NCBI RefSeq assembly: GCF_032854445.1
Contig: NC_088307.1
Span: forward strand, 14,894,017 to 14,954,016
From: Liolophura sinensis
Taxonomy: Eukaryota; Mollusca; Polyplacophora; Chitonida; Chitonidae
Direction of reading: 5' to 3'
DNA length: 60,000 nucleotides
Below the pieces are notes generated by a model. The model had not been told where the DNA came from, did no database searches, and saw nothing but the letters and a program-made list of their open reading frames with translations. A program made the position numbers and the translations under genes. Positions 33,601-45,628 of this stretch are shown here, in pieces; position 1 is the stretch's first letter, and every line of letters starts with the position of its first letter.

Positions 33601-34310
33601 TGTTTGTACCAAATCTAAGGCATAGTCTCTCAACAGAAGAAACTATGACAACCAGCAATTAATTTGCAATCTGTGACCATAACCAATCTGTGACCATGAC
33701 CAAACAAGTACATCTTCATGAGTAAAGAAAAAAACATATCTCTGCAAAGAAACACCGTCTTATAATATCCCAGATTAGAAAATATCACCATTTATTACAG
33801 GTGTGCTGCATAACTTACTGGGAGAAAACTCCGTCTAACTATTGTATCGTTACAGTGAGAGTCCACAGTGAGAGTCCACAGTAAAACAGTTCCAGTGTAC
33901 ATGTATAAGGGATATCTTGGTCCAATTAGGTGCATCTGATGATTCCCCCCCCTTCTCCCCCCACACCCACCCACCCGCATTGTAGTAAGCATAAAACAGC
34001 AGTTAAAAACCATGCAAGCCCTATCCAATGTCATTTGTAAACTCCTGTTTCCCCATGATCATGCAGTCAGTACAAGAGTTGAACATTCCTGAACTTTAGC
34101 TCCATTTTTCCCTAAAACATAAAAATGTCCCTTTTATTAGTGTTAAATACACCCTTTTTCTGCAGACTGTCAAATATAATCACTAATAAGAATTCAGTTC
34201 ACGTACCAATGCTTGTAAAAACTAAACAGACATGATATTATGCACATAATATATTGAGCCCACCTTACCTTATGGAATCTTGTTTTTCTCCAGTACTTTT
34301 TCCGTGGCAT
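24685..34310 (-). CDS. Helentron (Helitron2-type) Rep/helicase with two cysteine-peptidase domains and C-terminal EEP nuclease
   Basis: Rolling-circle transposon protein. Coding exons are 34310-34269 (14 codons from ATG; acceptor TTTTCATTTGCAG upstream, donor AAG|GTAAGG) and 32343-24685 (acceptor CTTTCTTTTTAAG|GAG). Both junctions are phase 0, giving about 2,566 aa with no internal stop. Domains, with rough residues: C76-like (herpesvirus tegument-type) peptidase, Cys 61 in GAQC and D-S-H at 190-192; OTU peptidase, D-G-N-C with Cys 315 and His 427 in CHYDVV; eleven basic 18-residue repeats at 577-775; Cys/His-rich region at about 835-910; HUH nuclease with H-T-H at 1350-1352 and paired Tyr 1545/1549; PIF1-type helicase with Walker A GGAGTGKT near 1905-1912, LIIDE, GDFYQLPP and VALSR; EEP nuclease from about 2350. 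The EEP has HNVQG, ITETW, YRP, GDFNEN and LIDHVY, but its last motif reads S-Y-H where S-D-H is expected. Without splicing the frame upstream has no ATG, which supports the intron. The gene looks intact or very recently active. Confidence 0.9.
30062..30655 (-). repeat. 11 in-frame 54-bp repeats inside the Helentron gene
   Basis: Eleven 18-residue units, each near K-V-K-A-Y-S-K-E-R-Y-L-S-D-T-R-H-K-Q, lie between the OTU domain and the Cys/His-rich region. Two subfamilies form blocks: A-Y-S-K-E-R-Y-L-S-D units upstream and M-Y-S-K-R-K-Y-M-M-D units downstream. The units are Lys/Arg/Tyr-rich and strongly basic, so nucleic-acid binding is plausible. Neighbouring units are near-identical at the DNA level, indicating recent tandem duplication. 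Confidence 0.9.
32344..34268 (-). other. intron in the Helentron gene (~1.9 kb)
   Basis: Bounded by donor AAG|GTAAGG (34268) and acceptor TCTTTCTTTTTAAG (32344). It contains a truncated SINE at 32758-32880 and otherwise AT-rich DNA. A run of C at about 33941-33978 (G-rich on the transcribed strand) is the only compositional oddity. No coding segment is recognised inside. Confidence 0.65.
32758..32880 (-). repeat. truncated SINE (minus strand)
   Basis: A TTTATTTATTTATTTATCTG tail, GATTGGTGTCTTACAACG, the CACTTATACGACAGCG core and AGCATTATGGTGGGTGG. It ends after CGACCATCCGCCG without the tRNA-like head. Confidence 0.8.
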
Positions 34311-34319
34311 GTTGCACTG

Positions 34320-35540
34320 CAAATGAAAACAAGAGGTCAGGTGAACTCATGATACGCGTATAACAAACAAGTGCAACAAGCAGCATTAAACTAGTAACAA
34401 TAATCCATAGGCTAACATGCATGTAGAATGCCCACCCTTTATAATACATTCATGAGACAAGCCCATATAAACACCAAACTATACCTAATAATCTAAACAG
34501 AACAAGCAAAACAATTGTCTTTGTAGCGAGGACACGAGACCATACTTAATAGCAAACCATTATAGGGGAAAATGGCTAAACGGTAACCATGGATAAGCAC
34601 AAACTTGAATCGACTGTCATTACATATCACCATCCCTCTATCTATGCCTCCACTAAAAACTGCACTAGCAAAACCAAACGAGCTATCTCCTTGACAGTAA
34701 ACCCTACCAAGTTGATGGCATTATGTAGGAAAATAGATACCAGATAAACATGGCAACCACAGAAGAAATCGAACGAAGTGATGTTCCTGCAATGAAAAGG
34801 CACATCTAATCGATCAGTTCATTCTAATTGACACTTCTGTTCAAGATACTGCCCTGAAATGTAACCCATCATCTACCGAAATAGCGTGTGAATGTATGTT
34901 GCTCTAAGCTAAGCTTGTCCAAAAAGACGGGGGAAAAACGGGAGGCCTGGGTTTGAGTTCTCATACACTACCACTGTAGTTTTGATGACCCCTACCCACT
35001 CTATCTATCAATACCCGTATGTCTATTAGAAGACCAGCAAATCGCTTTTGATAATAATCCAAGCTACTAAGAACATTCACTGTAACTTACAATCAAGTCT
35101 AACAGGACTTTGTCTCAAAATAGTTGTTAGTATGTAACTGCTTGTCTTTCTCTGAATTTTGAGAAAAACCGTTAGAGGGTATTAGTAAATGACTGTAACG
35201 GCTGTTTTGAGACGAATGCATGTGGTGTAATGTACGCCTGTTGTTGTTGCACCACACGCACGGCATACCAGTCAACATCAGCAGTACCGTATCGTTTTAA
35301 GTTCATCGGTAATACACATGAATTCTACCCCAACAGCAAAATTCCAAATAAGTGAGAACATGTAAGAGTAACTTACACTATGCTCTGTCAATCCAATGAA
35401 ACAGCAAACTCTGTTTTCGTCGAACACTTGCAAAAGAAATACCGATACACAAAATCTTTCACCAGCTAGCTGAAAACAAGCAGAAAGAGGGATTGGCCGA
35501 CGTTCATTGGTCACATATAATGATGTCATGCGCTAAAAAT
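34320..35540 (-). promoter_or_regulatory. possible 5' UTR intron, first exon and promoter of the Helentron gene
   Basis: The coding start exon is preceded by a 3' splice site (34320), so a non-coding exon is expected further right. A strong minus-strand donor CATAGT|GTAAGT has its exon end at 35377. Upstream of it, on the minus strand, are two CCAAT motifs (about 35493-35508) and an ATTATATG stretch near 35517. This is a plausible but unproven promoter and first exon. Confidence 0.35.
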
Positions 35541-36059
35541 AGACTGACACTTCGCAGTTGCCATGTAGGCCGGAAAAGCAAATGCAAACCAAATCCCCCC
35601 ACCCCCCACCTCTTCCTCCGCAGTTGCCACCAAACATCCACACAAAGTTACCTTCTATATAAGTTGTACTTTCAGATAATGCTATTAAAGTAAATCCTTC
35701 TATTAACTTTTTACAAAGAAATTTTTCTACTTACTGTGTTTTATAATAGACAAGACAACAATTCAACTTTTGCCTGCCCACTTGAACCACCTGTCCGAAT
35801 TTAATGAAACTTGGCTTGTGTGTTCAATTGTGGATACTAAGCCATATCTGCTTATCAAAGTCGGATAATCAGAGAGAATGGTCGATCTCCATTTATCGAC
35901 AGTCTGATCCGCTAAGGAACTGACATTTTACGTATTTATAAGCCAAAATCATTTTATAAAAAATTATGCTATCAAGCACAAACAGTTGAAAAGAGTCAGT
36001 AACATGAATTACTTAGAGTTTAATATGTCTGTATAAATGTCTGAGAAATACACTTGATT
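35541..36059. other. AT-rich flank, no gene
   Basis: Contains a C-rich run (about 35599-35618) and otherwise nothing recognisable. One end of the Helentron could lie here, but I cannot define its terminal sequence. Confidence 0.4.
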
Positions 36060-36160
36060 ATTATTTTTTTTTGATTGGTGTTTTACGCCGTACTCAAGAA
36101 TATTTCACTTATACGACGGCGGCCAGCATTATGGTGGGTAGAAACCGGGCACAGCCCGAT
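36060..36160 (-). repeat. truncated SINE next to the second repeat block
   Basis: TTGATTGGTGTTTTACGCCG, TATTTCACTTATACGACGGC, GCCAGCATTATGGTGGG and AAACCGGGCACAGCCCG, then abrupt loss of similarity. The 1.4-kb repeat block begins about 30 bases later. Confidence 0.8.
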
Positions 36161-36282
36161 TGATACGTAAAAGTATAAACTTTCTGTGATAAGGACCGTG
36201 TATTATTGGGTGCTGAAAACGTCATCGATCCGATCCGGGATCCCGGCCTAGGATCTGCTATTCGCAGATCCATTCTAGTTAT

Positions 36283-36540
36283 TAGGGATCCCGTTCTCCC
36301 GAACGGGATCCCTATTGTTATTGTTCTGTTTTTTCTTATTATTAGGGATCCCGTTCTCCCGAACGGGATCCCTATTGTAATCGTTCTGTTTTTTAGGGAT
36401 CCCGTTCTCCCGAACGGGATCCCTATTGTAATCGTTCTGTTTTTTCTTATTAGGGATCCCGTTCTCCCGAACGGGATCCCTTTTGTAATTGTTCGGTTTT
36501 TTTAGGGATCCCGTTCTTCCGGAACGGGATCCCTATTGTA
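36283..36540. repeat. five tandem copies of the hairpin cassette
   Basis: AGGGATCCCGTTC/GAACGGGATCCCT hairpins start at about 36284, 36344, 36395, 36451 and 36505, with spacing of 51-60 bases. The linker length varies through its T run and TTATTATT part. The last copy has the TTCCG loop, the others TCCC. Single copies are at about 40182 and 41567; the monomers at 37877, 42848, 44170 and 45479 have none. Confidence 0.9.
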
Positions 36541-37872
36541 ATCGTTCTGTTTTTTCTTATTATTATTATTTTTTTTTCACAGAGTTTGTTAGCAAGGAAA
36601 CTTTTTCACCGTTCAACATACAGGTCCCAAATTTTGCACACATTGTCTGGCGGTGAATATCTCGGGACAAATTCTCCACTTTTTTGCTATGTCACGTGGT
36701 TCGGCCGCCATATTGGATTTTGTGTAAAATCTTTAAAAATCTTCTTCTCCAGAACCACTGAACCGATCGTTTTCAAATTTGACATGCCGCTAGTAAGTCA
36801 CGAGTTCTTTAAAGTTTGCGAAAATAGTTTACTTCCGGTCAAAATTCTGGAAGTTCGCCATTGGTCGAATTTGTGACGTCACAAAAAGTTCTCAAAGTTC
36901 AATTGTTCTCAACGTATTCTGGTGTATCTTGAGCTGCTGATTCCGAATCTGTATGTATTTTTTGCATATCTGTGTAACTTTTTGAGATATGAGCAAAAAA
37001 CTAAAAAAATTACGTAATTTCAATGGCGTTTTAATCGAGAACTATGACAGCTAGAAATGTGCAACCTGCATGAAATTGTAGTTCAAGACACGCTCTTTCG
37101 ATCATTCGTCAACAGATTTGAGGTCCGATTAATAGTTTTTTCGCTAGAAGCGTTTAAAAAACAACACCGTTTTTGTTCAGAAAAAGGTGGGAATCCTATT
37201 GCTTTAACATGGAGTTAGATGGGGATTGGACTGGGTTTATAGTATTTGACCTGATGCTTTCGGCTACACTGTTCGTGATCTCCCGAAATTGTTGTAGGAT
37301 GACATTCAGCTATACAGTACTTTATTAGACGGCGTAGAATTCTAACTACAACAGCAAACGACGTGGACATGTAAAAGTTAGCTTTGTTTTGCGCAGGCCT
37401 CGTCTTCTTTACTGTACGCTAACCAGGCCAGAGTGATTGACAGATATGGACATGTGCCGTGCCGTGGTCCAGGTGTTGACTTTCTGACAACGGCCTAGAT
37501 ATCAGTAGAGCACTGAGTCTGTACATTGCAGGTCGTGGATTGAGACATAAAAGTACAGACTATGATTTTTCTTCTTTCTTTCTTTTCTCTTACCGCTGAC
37601 GCCTGCCTGTGATATCAGAGTTCGATCCCAGCTTAGCCAATTTGTCAGATAATAAAAATGTTCTGAATTTTAAGGTTTTAAGTAGGTTGCTAGGCATAGT
37701 TGGATGTTCCGATCACGAGTCTGGTGTTTTTTTCTTTCTCCGACGCACGTTTTTGTCGCCAATTACCATGAAATTGCAAAAAAGTGCAATTTTGTCTTAA
37801 AACAGATTTACCACATTCGGCACATTTACATCAACTTGTCGTTACAAGGGCCGTGTAGTATTGGTTGGGGAA

Positions 37873-37935
37873 AACGTCATCGATCAGATCCGGGATCCCG
37901 GCCTAGGATCTGCTTTTCGCAGATCCATTCTAGTC

Positions 37936-37967
<32 letters not shown>

Positions 37968-39826
37968 TTTTTTTCACCGACCTTGTTAGCAAGGAAACTT
38001 TTTTACCGTTCAACATAGAGGTCTCAAATTTTGCACACAAATTCTGGCGGAGATTTTCCAGGGATAAATTCTCCATTTTTTTTTCATGTCACGTAGTTTT
38101 GCCGCCATGTTGGATTTTGTGTAAAACATTTGAAAATCTTCTTCTCCAGAACCACTGAACCGATTCTTTTCAAATTTGACATGCAGCAAGTAAGTCACGA
38201 GTTCTTTAAAGTTTGCGAAAATGGTTCACTTCTGGTCAAAATTCTGGAAGTTCGCCATTGGTCGAATTTGTGACGTCACAAAAAGTTCTCAAAGTTCAAT
38301 TGTTCTCAACGTATTCTGATGTGTCTTGAGCTGCTGATTCCGAATCTGATTGTATTTTCTGTATATCTGTGTAAGTTTTTGAGATATAAGCAAAAAACTC
38401 AAAAAAGTGACGTAACTTCAATGAACTGTAACTCGAGAACTATGGCAGTTAGAAATGTGCAACCTGCACGAAATTGTAGCCCAAGACATGCTCTTTTGAG
38501 CATTCGTCAACGGATTTGAGCTCCGATCAAGAGTTTTTTCGCTACAAGCGTTTTAATGACAAGACCGTTTTTTGTTTAGAAAAAGATGGGAATCCTATAG
38601 CTTTAACATGGAGTTAGATGGGGACTGGACTGGGTTTGTAGTATTTGACCTGATGCTTTCGGCTACACTGTCCGTGATCTCCCGAAACGGTTGTAGGATG
38701 ACATTGATTCCAGTTCCCATCTAACTCCAGTATTCTATTAGAAGGCGTAGAGATCTAACTACAACAGCAAACGAAGTGGACCTGCAAAAGTTAGCTTTGT
38801 TTTGCGCAGGCCTTGTCTTCTTTACTATACGCTAACCAGGCCAGGGTGATTGACAGACATCGCCATGTGCTCTGGTCCAGGCGTGGATTTTCAAACAACG
38901 GCCTAGATATCAGTAGAGCTGCATGGCAGGTCGCGGATTGAGATATAAGAGTACAAACTATGATTTTTCTTCTTTCTTTCTTTTTTCTTACCGCTGATGC
39001 CTGTCAGTCATGTCAGAGTTCGATCCCAGCTTAGCCAATTTGTCAGGCGATGAAAATGTTGTCAATTTCAAGGTTTTAAGTAGGCTGCTAGGCGTAGTTG
39101 GATGTTCTGATGACGAATCTGGTGTTTTTTTTCTTTCTCCGACGCACTGTTTTTTTCGCCAGTTGCTATGAAAGTGCGAAAAAGTACAATTCTAGACCAT
39201 GTTTGGAGGTCACGTGACACAAAATTGCTGCAGCTGTGGAGCTGAAAATGACTGAGTGTAAAGGGCTATATGGTTACAGTAGGCGTACTGAAAATCGTTG
39301 AACTGTCGTAATGGATGTGGGAGTTGCAGGGCTTGAAAAATTGTCGAAAGGCCGATTCGCTATGTTTGGCACTTTGACGTCCCCATGTTATATGATGCAT
39401 TTTAAATGCATTTGCGACTAGGATGAACACACGAACATTGTAAGCATGCCACCAGACGTAGTTTGACGTGCTAATCATGAATTTGGACATATTTCTTGAT
39501 GGAGACGTACAGTTTTGCCGCAAATTGCGATCAAAAGGCGAAAAAGCGCAATTTTTCACTACACTGGCCGTGATCTCCCGAAACGGTTGTGGGATGACAT
39601 TTAGCTATACAGTACTCTATTAGATGACGTAGTGATCTAACTACAACAGCAAACGACGTGAACATGTCAAAGTTAGCTTTGTTTTGCGCAGGCTTTGTTT
39701 TGCGCAGGCTTTGTGTTCTTTACTATACGCTAACCAGGCCAGGGTGATTGACAGACATCGCCATGTGCTGTGGTCCAGGTGTTGACTTTCTAACAACGGC
39801 CTAGATATCAGTGGAGCAGTGAGTCT
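37873..39826. repeat. right copy of the nearly identical ~1.9-kb segment
   Basis: Partner of 11794-13725, at an offset of 26,101 bases for all of the sequence after the (TTA)n tract. Same orientation. The two copies bracket the 42-bp array and the Helentron. Confidence 0.85.
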
Positions 39827-42800
39827 GTGCATGGCATGTCGTGGATTGAGATGTGAATGTACAAACAGGCTGTTACACTGGTCGTGTTTTTGCCTGATTT
39901 CTTACAATTAGCGGGCTAAATCTGCCAAGGAACGACTGTTTTTCACTGGGCATAGCGTAGCATCATTAAGGTCGCCGATCTATATGAGGGAATGCAAATG
40001 ACCGGCTGACTGCATCAGTGACAAACGGTGTAAGGTCGCAAGGTAACTTTGAAAGCCGTGTTTGTGGAACATGTATCCTTCGAACAAAGATCATAAAGGG
40101 AAAAACGTCATCGATCCGATCCGGGATCCCGGCCTAGGATCTGCTATTCGCAGATCCATTCTAGTTATTATTATTATTATTAGGGATCCCGTTCTCCCGA
40201 ACGGGATCCCTATTGTAATCGTTCTGTTTTTTCTTATTATTATTATTATTATTATTATTATTTTTTTTTCACCGACTTTGTTAGCAAGGAAACTTTTTTA
40301 CTGTTCAACATAGAGGTCTGAAATTTTGCACACGTATTCTGACGGAGATTTTCCAGGGATAAATTCTCCATTTATTTTTCATGTCACGTGGTTCGGCCGC
40401 CATATTGGATTTTGTGTAAAACCTTTAAAAATCTTCTTCTCCAGAACCACTCAACCGATCGTTTTCAAATTTGACATGCAGCTAGTAAGTCACGAGTTCT
40501 TTAAAGTTTGCGAAAATGGTTGACTTCCGGTCAAAATTCTGGAAGCTCGCTATTGGTCGAATTTGTGACGTCACAAAAAGTTCTCAAAGTTCAAATGTTC
40601 TGAGCGTATTCTGATGTATCTTGAGCTGCTCATTCTGAATCTGGTTGTATTTTTTCTATATCTGTGTAACTTTTTAAGATATAAGTAAAAAACTCAAAAA
40701 AGTGACGTAACTTCAATGACCTGTAACTCGAGAACTATGACAGCTAGAAATGTGCAACCTGCACCAAATTGTAGCCCAAGACATGCTCTTTTGAGCATTC
40801 GTCAACGGATTTGAGCTCCGATCAATAGTTTTTTCGCTAGAAGCGTTTCAATCACAACACCGTTTTTTGTTCAGAAAAAGACGGGAATCCTATTGCTTTA
40901 ACATGGAGTTAGATGGGGACTGGACTGGGTTTGTAGTATTTGACCTGATGCTTTCGGCTACACTGTCCGTGATCTCCCGAAACGGTTGTGGGATGACATT
41001 TATTCCAGTTCCCATCTAACTCCAGTACTCTATTAGATGGCGTAGAGATCTAACTACAACAGCAAACGACATGGACCTGTAAAAGTTAGCTTTGTTTTGC
41101 GCTGACCTCGTCCTCTTTACTATACGTTAAACAGGCCAGGGTGATTAACTGATATGGACATGTGCCGTGGTCCAAGTGCTGACTTTCCAACGATGGCCGA
41201 GCTATCAGTGGAGCAGTGAGTCTGTGCATGTCATGTGTTGGATTGAGATGTGAATGTACAAACTTGCCGTTACACTGGTCGTGTTTTTGCCTTATTTCTT
41301 ACAAATAGCGGGCTAAGTCTGCCAAGAAACGACCGTTTTTCACTGGGCATAGCGTAGCATCATTAAGGTCGCCGATCTATTCGAGGGATTGCAAATGACC
41401 GGCCGACTGCCTCAGTGACAAACGGTGTAAGATCGCATGGAAACTTTGAAAGCCGTGTATATGGAACATGTGTCCTTCGAACACTGAACATGAAGGGGAA
41501 AACGTCATCGATCAGATCCGGGATCCCGGCCTAGGATCTGCTATTCGCAGATCCATTCTAGTTATTAGGGATCCCGTTCTCCCGAACGGGATCCCTATTG
41601 TAATCGTTCTGTTTTTTCTTATTATTATTATTATTATTATTATTATTTTTTTTTCACCGACTTTGTTAGCAAGGAAACTTTTTTACTGTTCAACATAGAG
41701 GTCTGAAATTTTGCACACTTATTCTGGCGGAGATTTTCCAGGGATAAATTCTCCATTTTTTTTTCATGTCACGTGGTTCGGCCGCCATATTGGATTTTGT
41801 GTAAAACCTTTAAAAATCTTCTTCTCCAGAACCACTCAACCGATCGTTTTCAAATTTAACATGCAGCTAGTAAGTCACGAGTTCTTTAAAGTTTGCGAAA
41901 ATGGTTCACTTCCGGTTAAAATTCTGGAAGTTCGCCATTGGTCGAATTTGTGACGTCACAAAAAGTTCTCAAAGTTCAAATGTTCTGAACGTATTCTGAT
42001 GTATCTTGAGCTGCACATTTCGAATCTGCTTGTATTTTTTGCATATCTGTGTAACTTTTTGAGATATTAGCAAAAAACTCAAAAAAGTGACGTAAATTCA
42101 ATGACCTGTAACTCGAGATCTGTGGGAGGTAGAAATGTGCAACCTGCACGAAATTGTAGAACAAGACATGCTCTTTCGAGCATTCGTCAACGGATTTGAG
42201 CTCCGATCAATAGTTTTTTCGCTACAAGCGTTTAAATGACAACACCGTTTTTTGTTCAGAAAAAGATGGGAATCCTATTGATTTAACATGGAGTTAGAAG
42301 GGGACTGGACTGGGTTTGTAGTATTGGACCTGATGCTTTCGGCTACACTGTCCGTGATCTCCCGAAACGGTTGTAGGATGACATTGATTCCAGTTCCCAT
42401 CTAACTCCAGTACTCTATTAGATGGCGTAGAGATCTAACTACAACTGAAAAGGACGTGGACCTGTAAAAGTTAGCTTTGTTTTGCGCAGGCCTCGTTCTC
42501 TTAAACAGGCCAGGGTGATTGACAGATATGGACATGTGCCTTGGTCCAAGTGCTGACTATCTAACGATGGCCGAGCTATCAGTGGAGCTGTGAGTCTGTA
42601 CAAACTTCGTGTTACACTGGTCGTGTTTTTGCGTTATTTCTTACAAATAGCGGGCTAAGTCTGCCAAGGAACGACCGTTTTTCACTGGGAATAGCGTAGC
42701 ATCATCAAGGTCGCCGATCTTTTCGAAGAAATGCAAATGACCGCCCGACTGCCTCAGTGACAAACGGTGTAATGTCGCATGGAAACTTTGAAAGCCGTGT

Positions 42801-45534
42801 ATGTGGAACATGTGTCCTTCGAACACAGATCATTAAGGGGAAAACGTCATCGATCCGATCCGGGATCCCGGCCTAGGATCTGCTATTCGCAGATCCATTC
42901 TAGTTATTATTATTATTATTTTTTTTTCACCGACTTTGTTCGCATGGAAACTTTTTTACCGTTTAACATACAGGTCTGAAATTTTGCACACATATTCTGG
43001 CGGTGAATACCTCGGGACAAATTCTCCACTTTTTTGCCATGTCACGTGGTTCGGACGCCATATTGGATTTTGTGTAAAATCTTTAAAAATCTTCTTCTCC
43101 AGAACCACTGAACCGATTGAACCGATCGGTTTCAAACTTGACATGCAGCTAGTAAGTTACGAGTTCTTTAAAGTTTGCGAAAATGGTTCACTTCCGGTCA
43201 AAATTCTAGAAGTTCGCCATTGGTCGAATTTATGACGTCACAAAAAGTTCTCAAAGTTCAAATGTTCTGAACGTATTCTAATGTATCTTGAGCTCCTGGT
43301 TCTGAATCTGGTTGTATTTTTTGCATATCTGTGTAACTTTTTGAGATATTAGCAAAAAAGTAAAAAAAGTGACGTAAATTCAAAGACCTGTAACTCGAGA
43401 ACTATGACAGCTAGAAATGTGCAACCTGCACGAAATTGTAGCCCAAGACATGCTCTTTCGAGCATTCGTCAACAGATTTGAGCTCCGATCAATAGTTTTT
43501 TACCTACAAGCGTTTAAATGACATCACCGTTTTTTGTTTAGAAAAAGCCGGGAATCCCTTCGCTTTAACATGGAGTTAGATGGGGACTGGACTGGGTTTG
43601 TAGTATTTGACCTGATGTTTCGGCCACACTGTCCGTGATCTCCCGAAACGGTTGTGGGATGACATTGATTCCAGTTCCCATCTTTCTCCAGTACTCTATT
43701 AGATGGCGTAGAGATCTAACTTCAACAGCAAACGACGTGGACCTGTAAAAGTTAGCTTTGTTTTGCGCAGACCTCGTCCTCTTTACTATACGTTAAACAG
43801 ACCAGGGTGATTGACAGATATGGACATGTGCCCTGGTATAACTGCTGACTTTCTAACGGTGGCCGAGCTATCAGTGGAGCTGTGAGTCTGTGTATGGCAG
43901 ATCGTGGATTGAGATGTGAATGTACAAACTTGCTGTTACACTGGTCGTGTTTTTGCGTTATTTCTTACAATTAGCGGGCTAAGTCTGCCAAGGGACGACC
44001 GTTTTTCACTGGGCATAGCGTAGAATCATCAAGGTCGCTGATCTATTCAAGGGAATGCACATGACCGGACGACTGCGTCAGTGACAAACGGTGTCAGGTC
44101 GCATGGAAACTTTGAAAGCCGTGTATATGGAACATGTGTCCTTCGAACACAGAACATGAAGGGGAAAACGTCATCGATCAGATCCGGGATCCCGGCCTAG
44201 GATCTGCTATTCGCAGATCCATTCTAGTTATTATTATTATTATTTTTTTTTTCGAATTTGTTAGCAGCAGAACTCAAACACCGTTCAACATAGAAGTTTA
44301 AAATTTTGCACACACAATCTAGAGGAAATTTTCTAGGGGTATATTTTTTTTTTTTTTGCTATGTCACGTGGTTCGGCCGCCATATTGGATTTTGAGTAAA
44401 ACCTTTAAAAATCTTCTTCTCCAGAACCACTGAACCGATCGTTCTCAAATTTGACATGCAACTAGTAGGTCAGGAGTTCTTCAAAGTTTGCGAAAATGGT
44501 TCACTTCCGGTCAAAACTCTGGAAGCTCGCCATTGGTCGAATTTGTGACGTCACAAAAAGTTCTCAAAGTTCATATTTTCTGAACGTATTCTGATGTATC
44601 TTGAGCTGCTGATTCCGAATCTGGTTGTATTTTTTGCATATCTGTGTAACTTTTTGAGATATCAGCCAAAAAATCAATAAAGTTACGTAACTTCAATGAC
44701 CTGTAACTCGAGAACTAGGACAGCTAGAAATGTGCAACCTGCACGAAATTGTAGCCCAAGACATGCTCTTTCGAGCATTCGTCAACGGATTTCAGCTCCG
44801 ATTAATAGTTTTTTCGCTACAAGCGTTTAAATCACAACACCGTTTTTTGTTTAGAAAAAGGTGGGAATCCTATTGCTTTAACATGGAGTTAGATGGGGAC
44901 TGGACTGGGTTTATAGTATTTGAGCTGATGCTTTCGGACACACTGTCCGTGATCTCCCGAAACAGTTGTAGGATGACATTGATTCCAGTTCCCATCTATC
45001 TCCAGTACTCTATTAGAAGGCGTAGAGATCTAACTACAACTGCAAACGACATGGACCTGTAAAAGATAGTTTTGGTTTGCGCAGACCTCGTCCTCTTTAC
45101 TATACGTTAAACAGGCCAGGGTGATTGGCAGATATGGACATGGTCCAAGTGCTGACTTTCTAACGATGGCCGAGCTATCAGTGGAGCTGTGAGTCTGTGC
45201 ATGGCAGGTCGTGGATTGAGATGTGAATGTACAAACTTGCTGTTACACTGGTCGTGTTTTTGCGTTATGTCTTACAAATAGAGGTCTAAGTCTGCCAAGG
45301 AACGACCGGTTTTTACTGGGCATATCGTAGCATCATTAAGGTCGCCGATCTATTCGAGGAAATGCAAATGACCGGTCGACTGCCTCAATGACAAACGGTG
45401 TAAGGTCGCATGGAATCTTTGAAAGCCGTGTATGTGGAACATGTGTCCTTCGAACACAGAATATGAAGGGGAAAACGTCATCGATCCGATCCGGGATCCC
45501 GGCCTAGGATCTGCTATTCGCAGATCCATTCTAG

Positions 45535-45539
45535 TTATA

Positions 45540-45592
<53 letters not shown>

Positions 45593-45594
45593 GG
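45535..45594. repeat. (TTA)n microsatellite
   Basis: About 20 TTA units, the longest such tract in the window. The shorter ones at 9380, 10768, 37936, 40232, 41619 and 42904 occupy the same place in their monomers. Confidence 0.95.
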
Positions 45595-45628
45595 CTAATC
45601 ACATTATACTCTCTGAACATCAGATGAC

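Larger units (their letters stand above)
36185..45595. repeat. second block of the ~1.4-kb tandem repeat, about six monomers
   Basis: Same monomer as 6358-14345. The CATCGATC phase mark is at about 36222, 37877, 40108, 41506, 42848, 44170 and 45479; the last four intervals are 1398, 1342, 1322 and 1309. The 2231-base interval holds the ~0.9-kb type unit and the duplicate of 11794-13725. The block starts with CCGTGTATTATTGG at about 36191 and ends in a long (TTA)n tract at 45535-45594, just before the assembly gap. The true array may therefore be longer. Short open frames rich in Ile/Leu/Phe are translations of (TTA)n and the T runs. Confidence 0.85.

Noticed and set aside
35278-35529. 83-codon minus-strand frame upstream of the Helentron
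   Set aside because: It overlaps a likely non-coding first exon, has no recognised motif, and is cut by a strong donor at 35377.
11794-39826. LTR retrotransposon with 1.9-kb LTRs
   Set aside because: The repeated segments lie inside tandem arrays, have no TG...CA ends, primer-binding site or polypurine tract, and no gag-pol lies between them.
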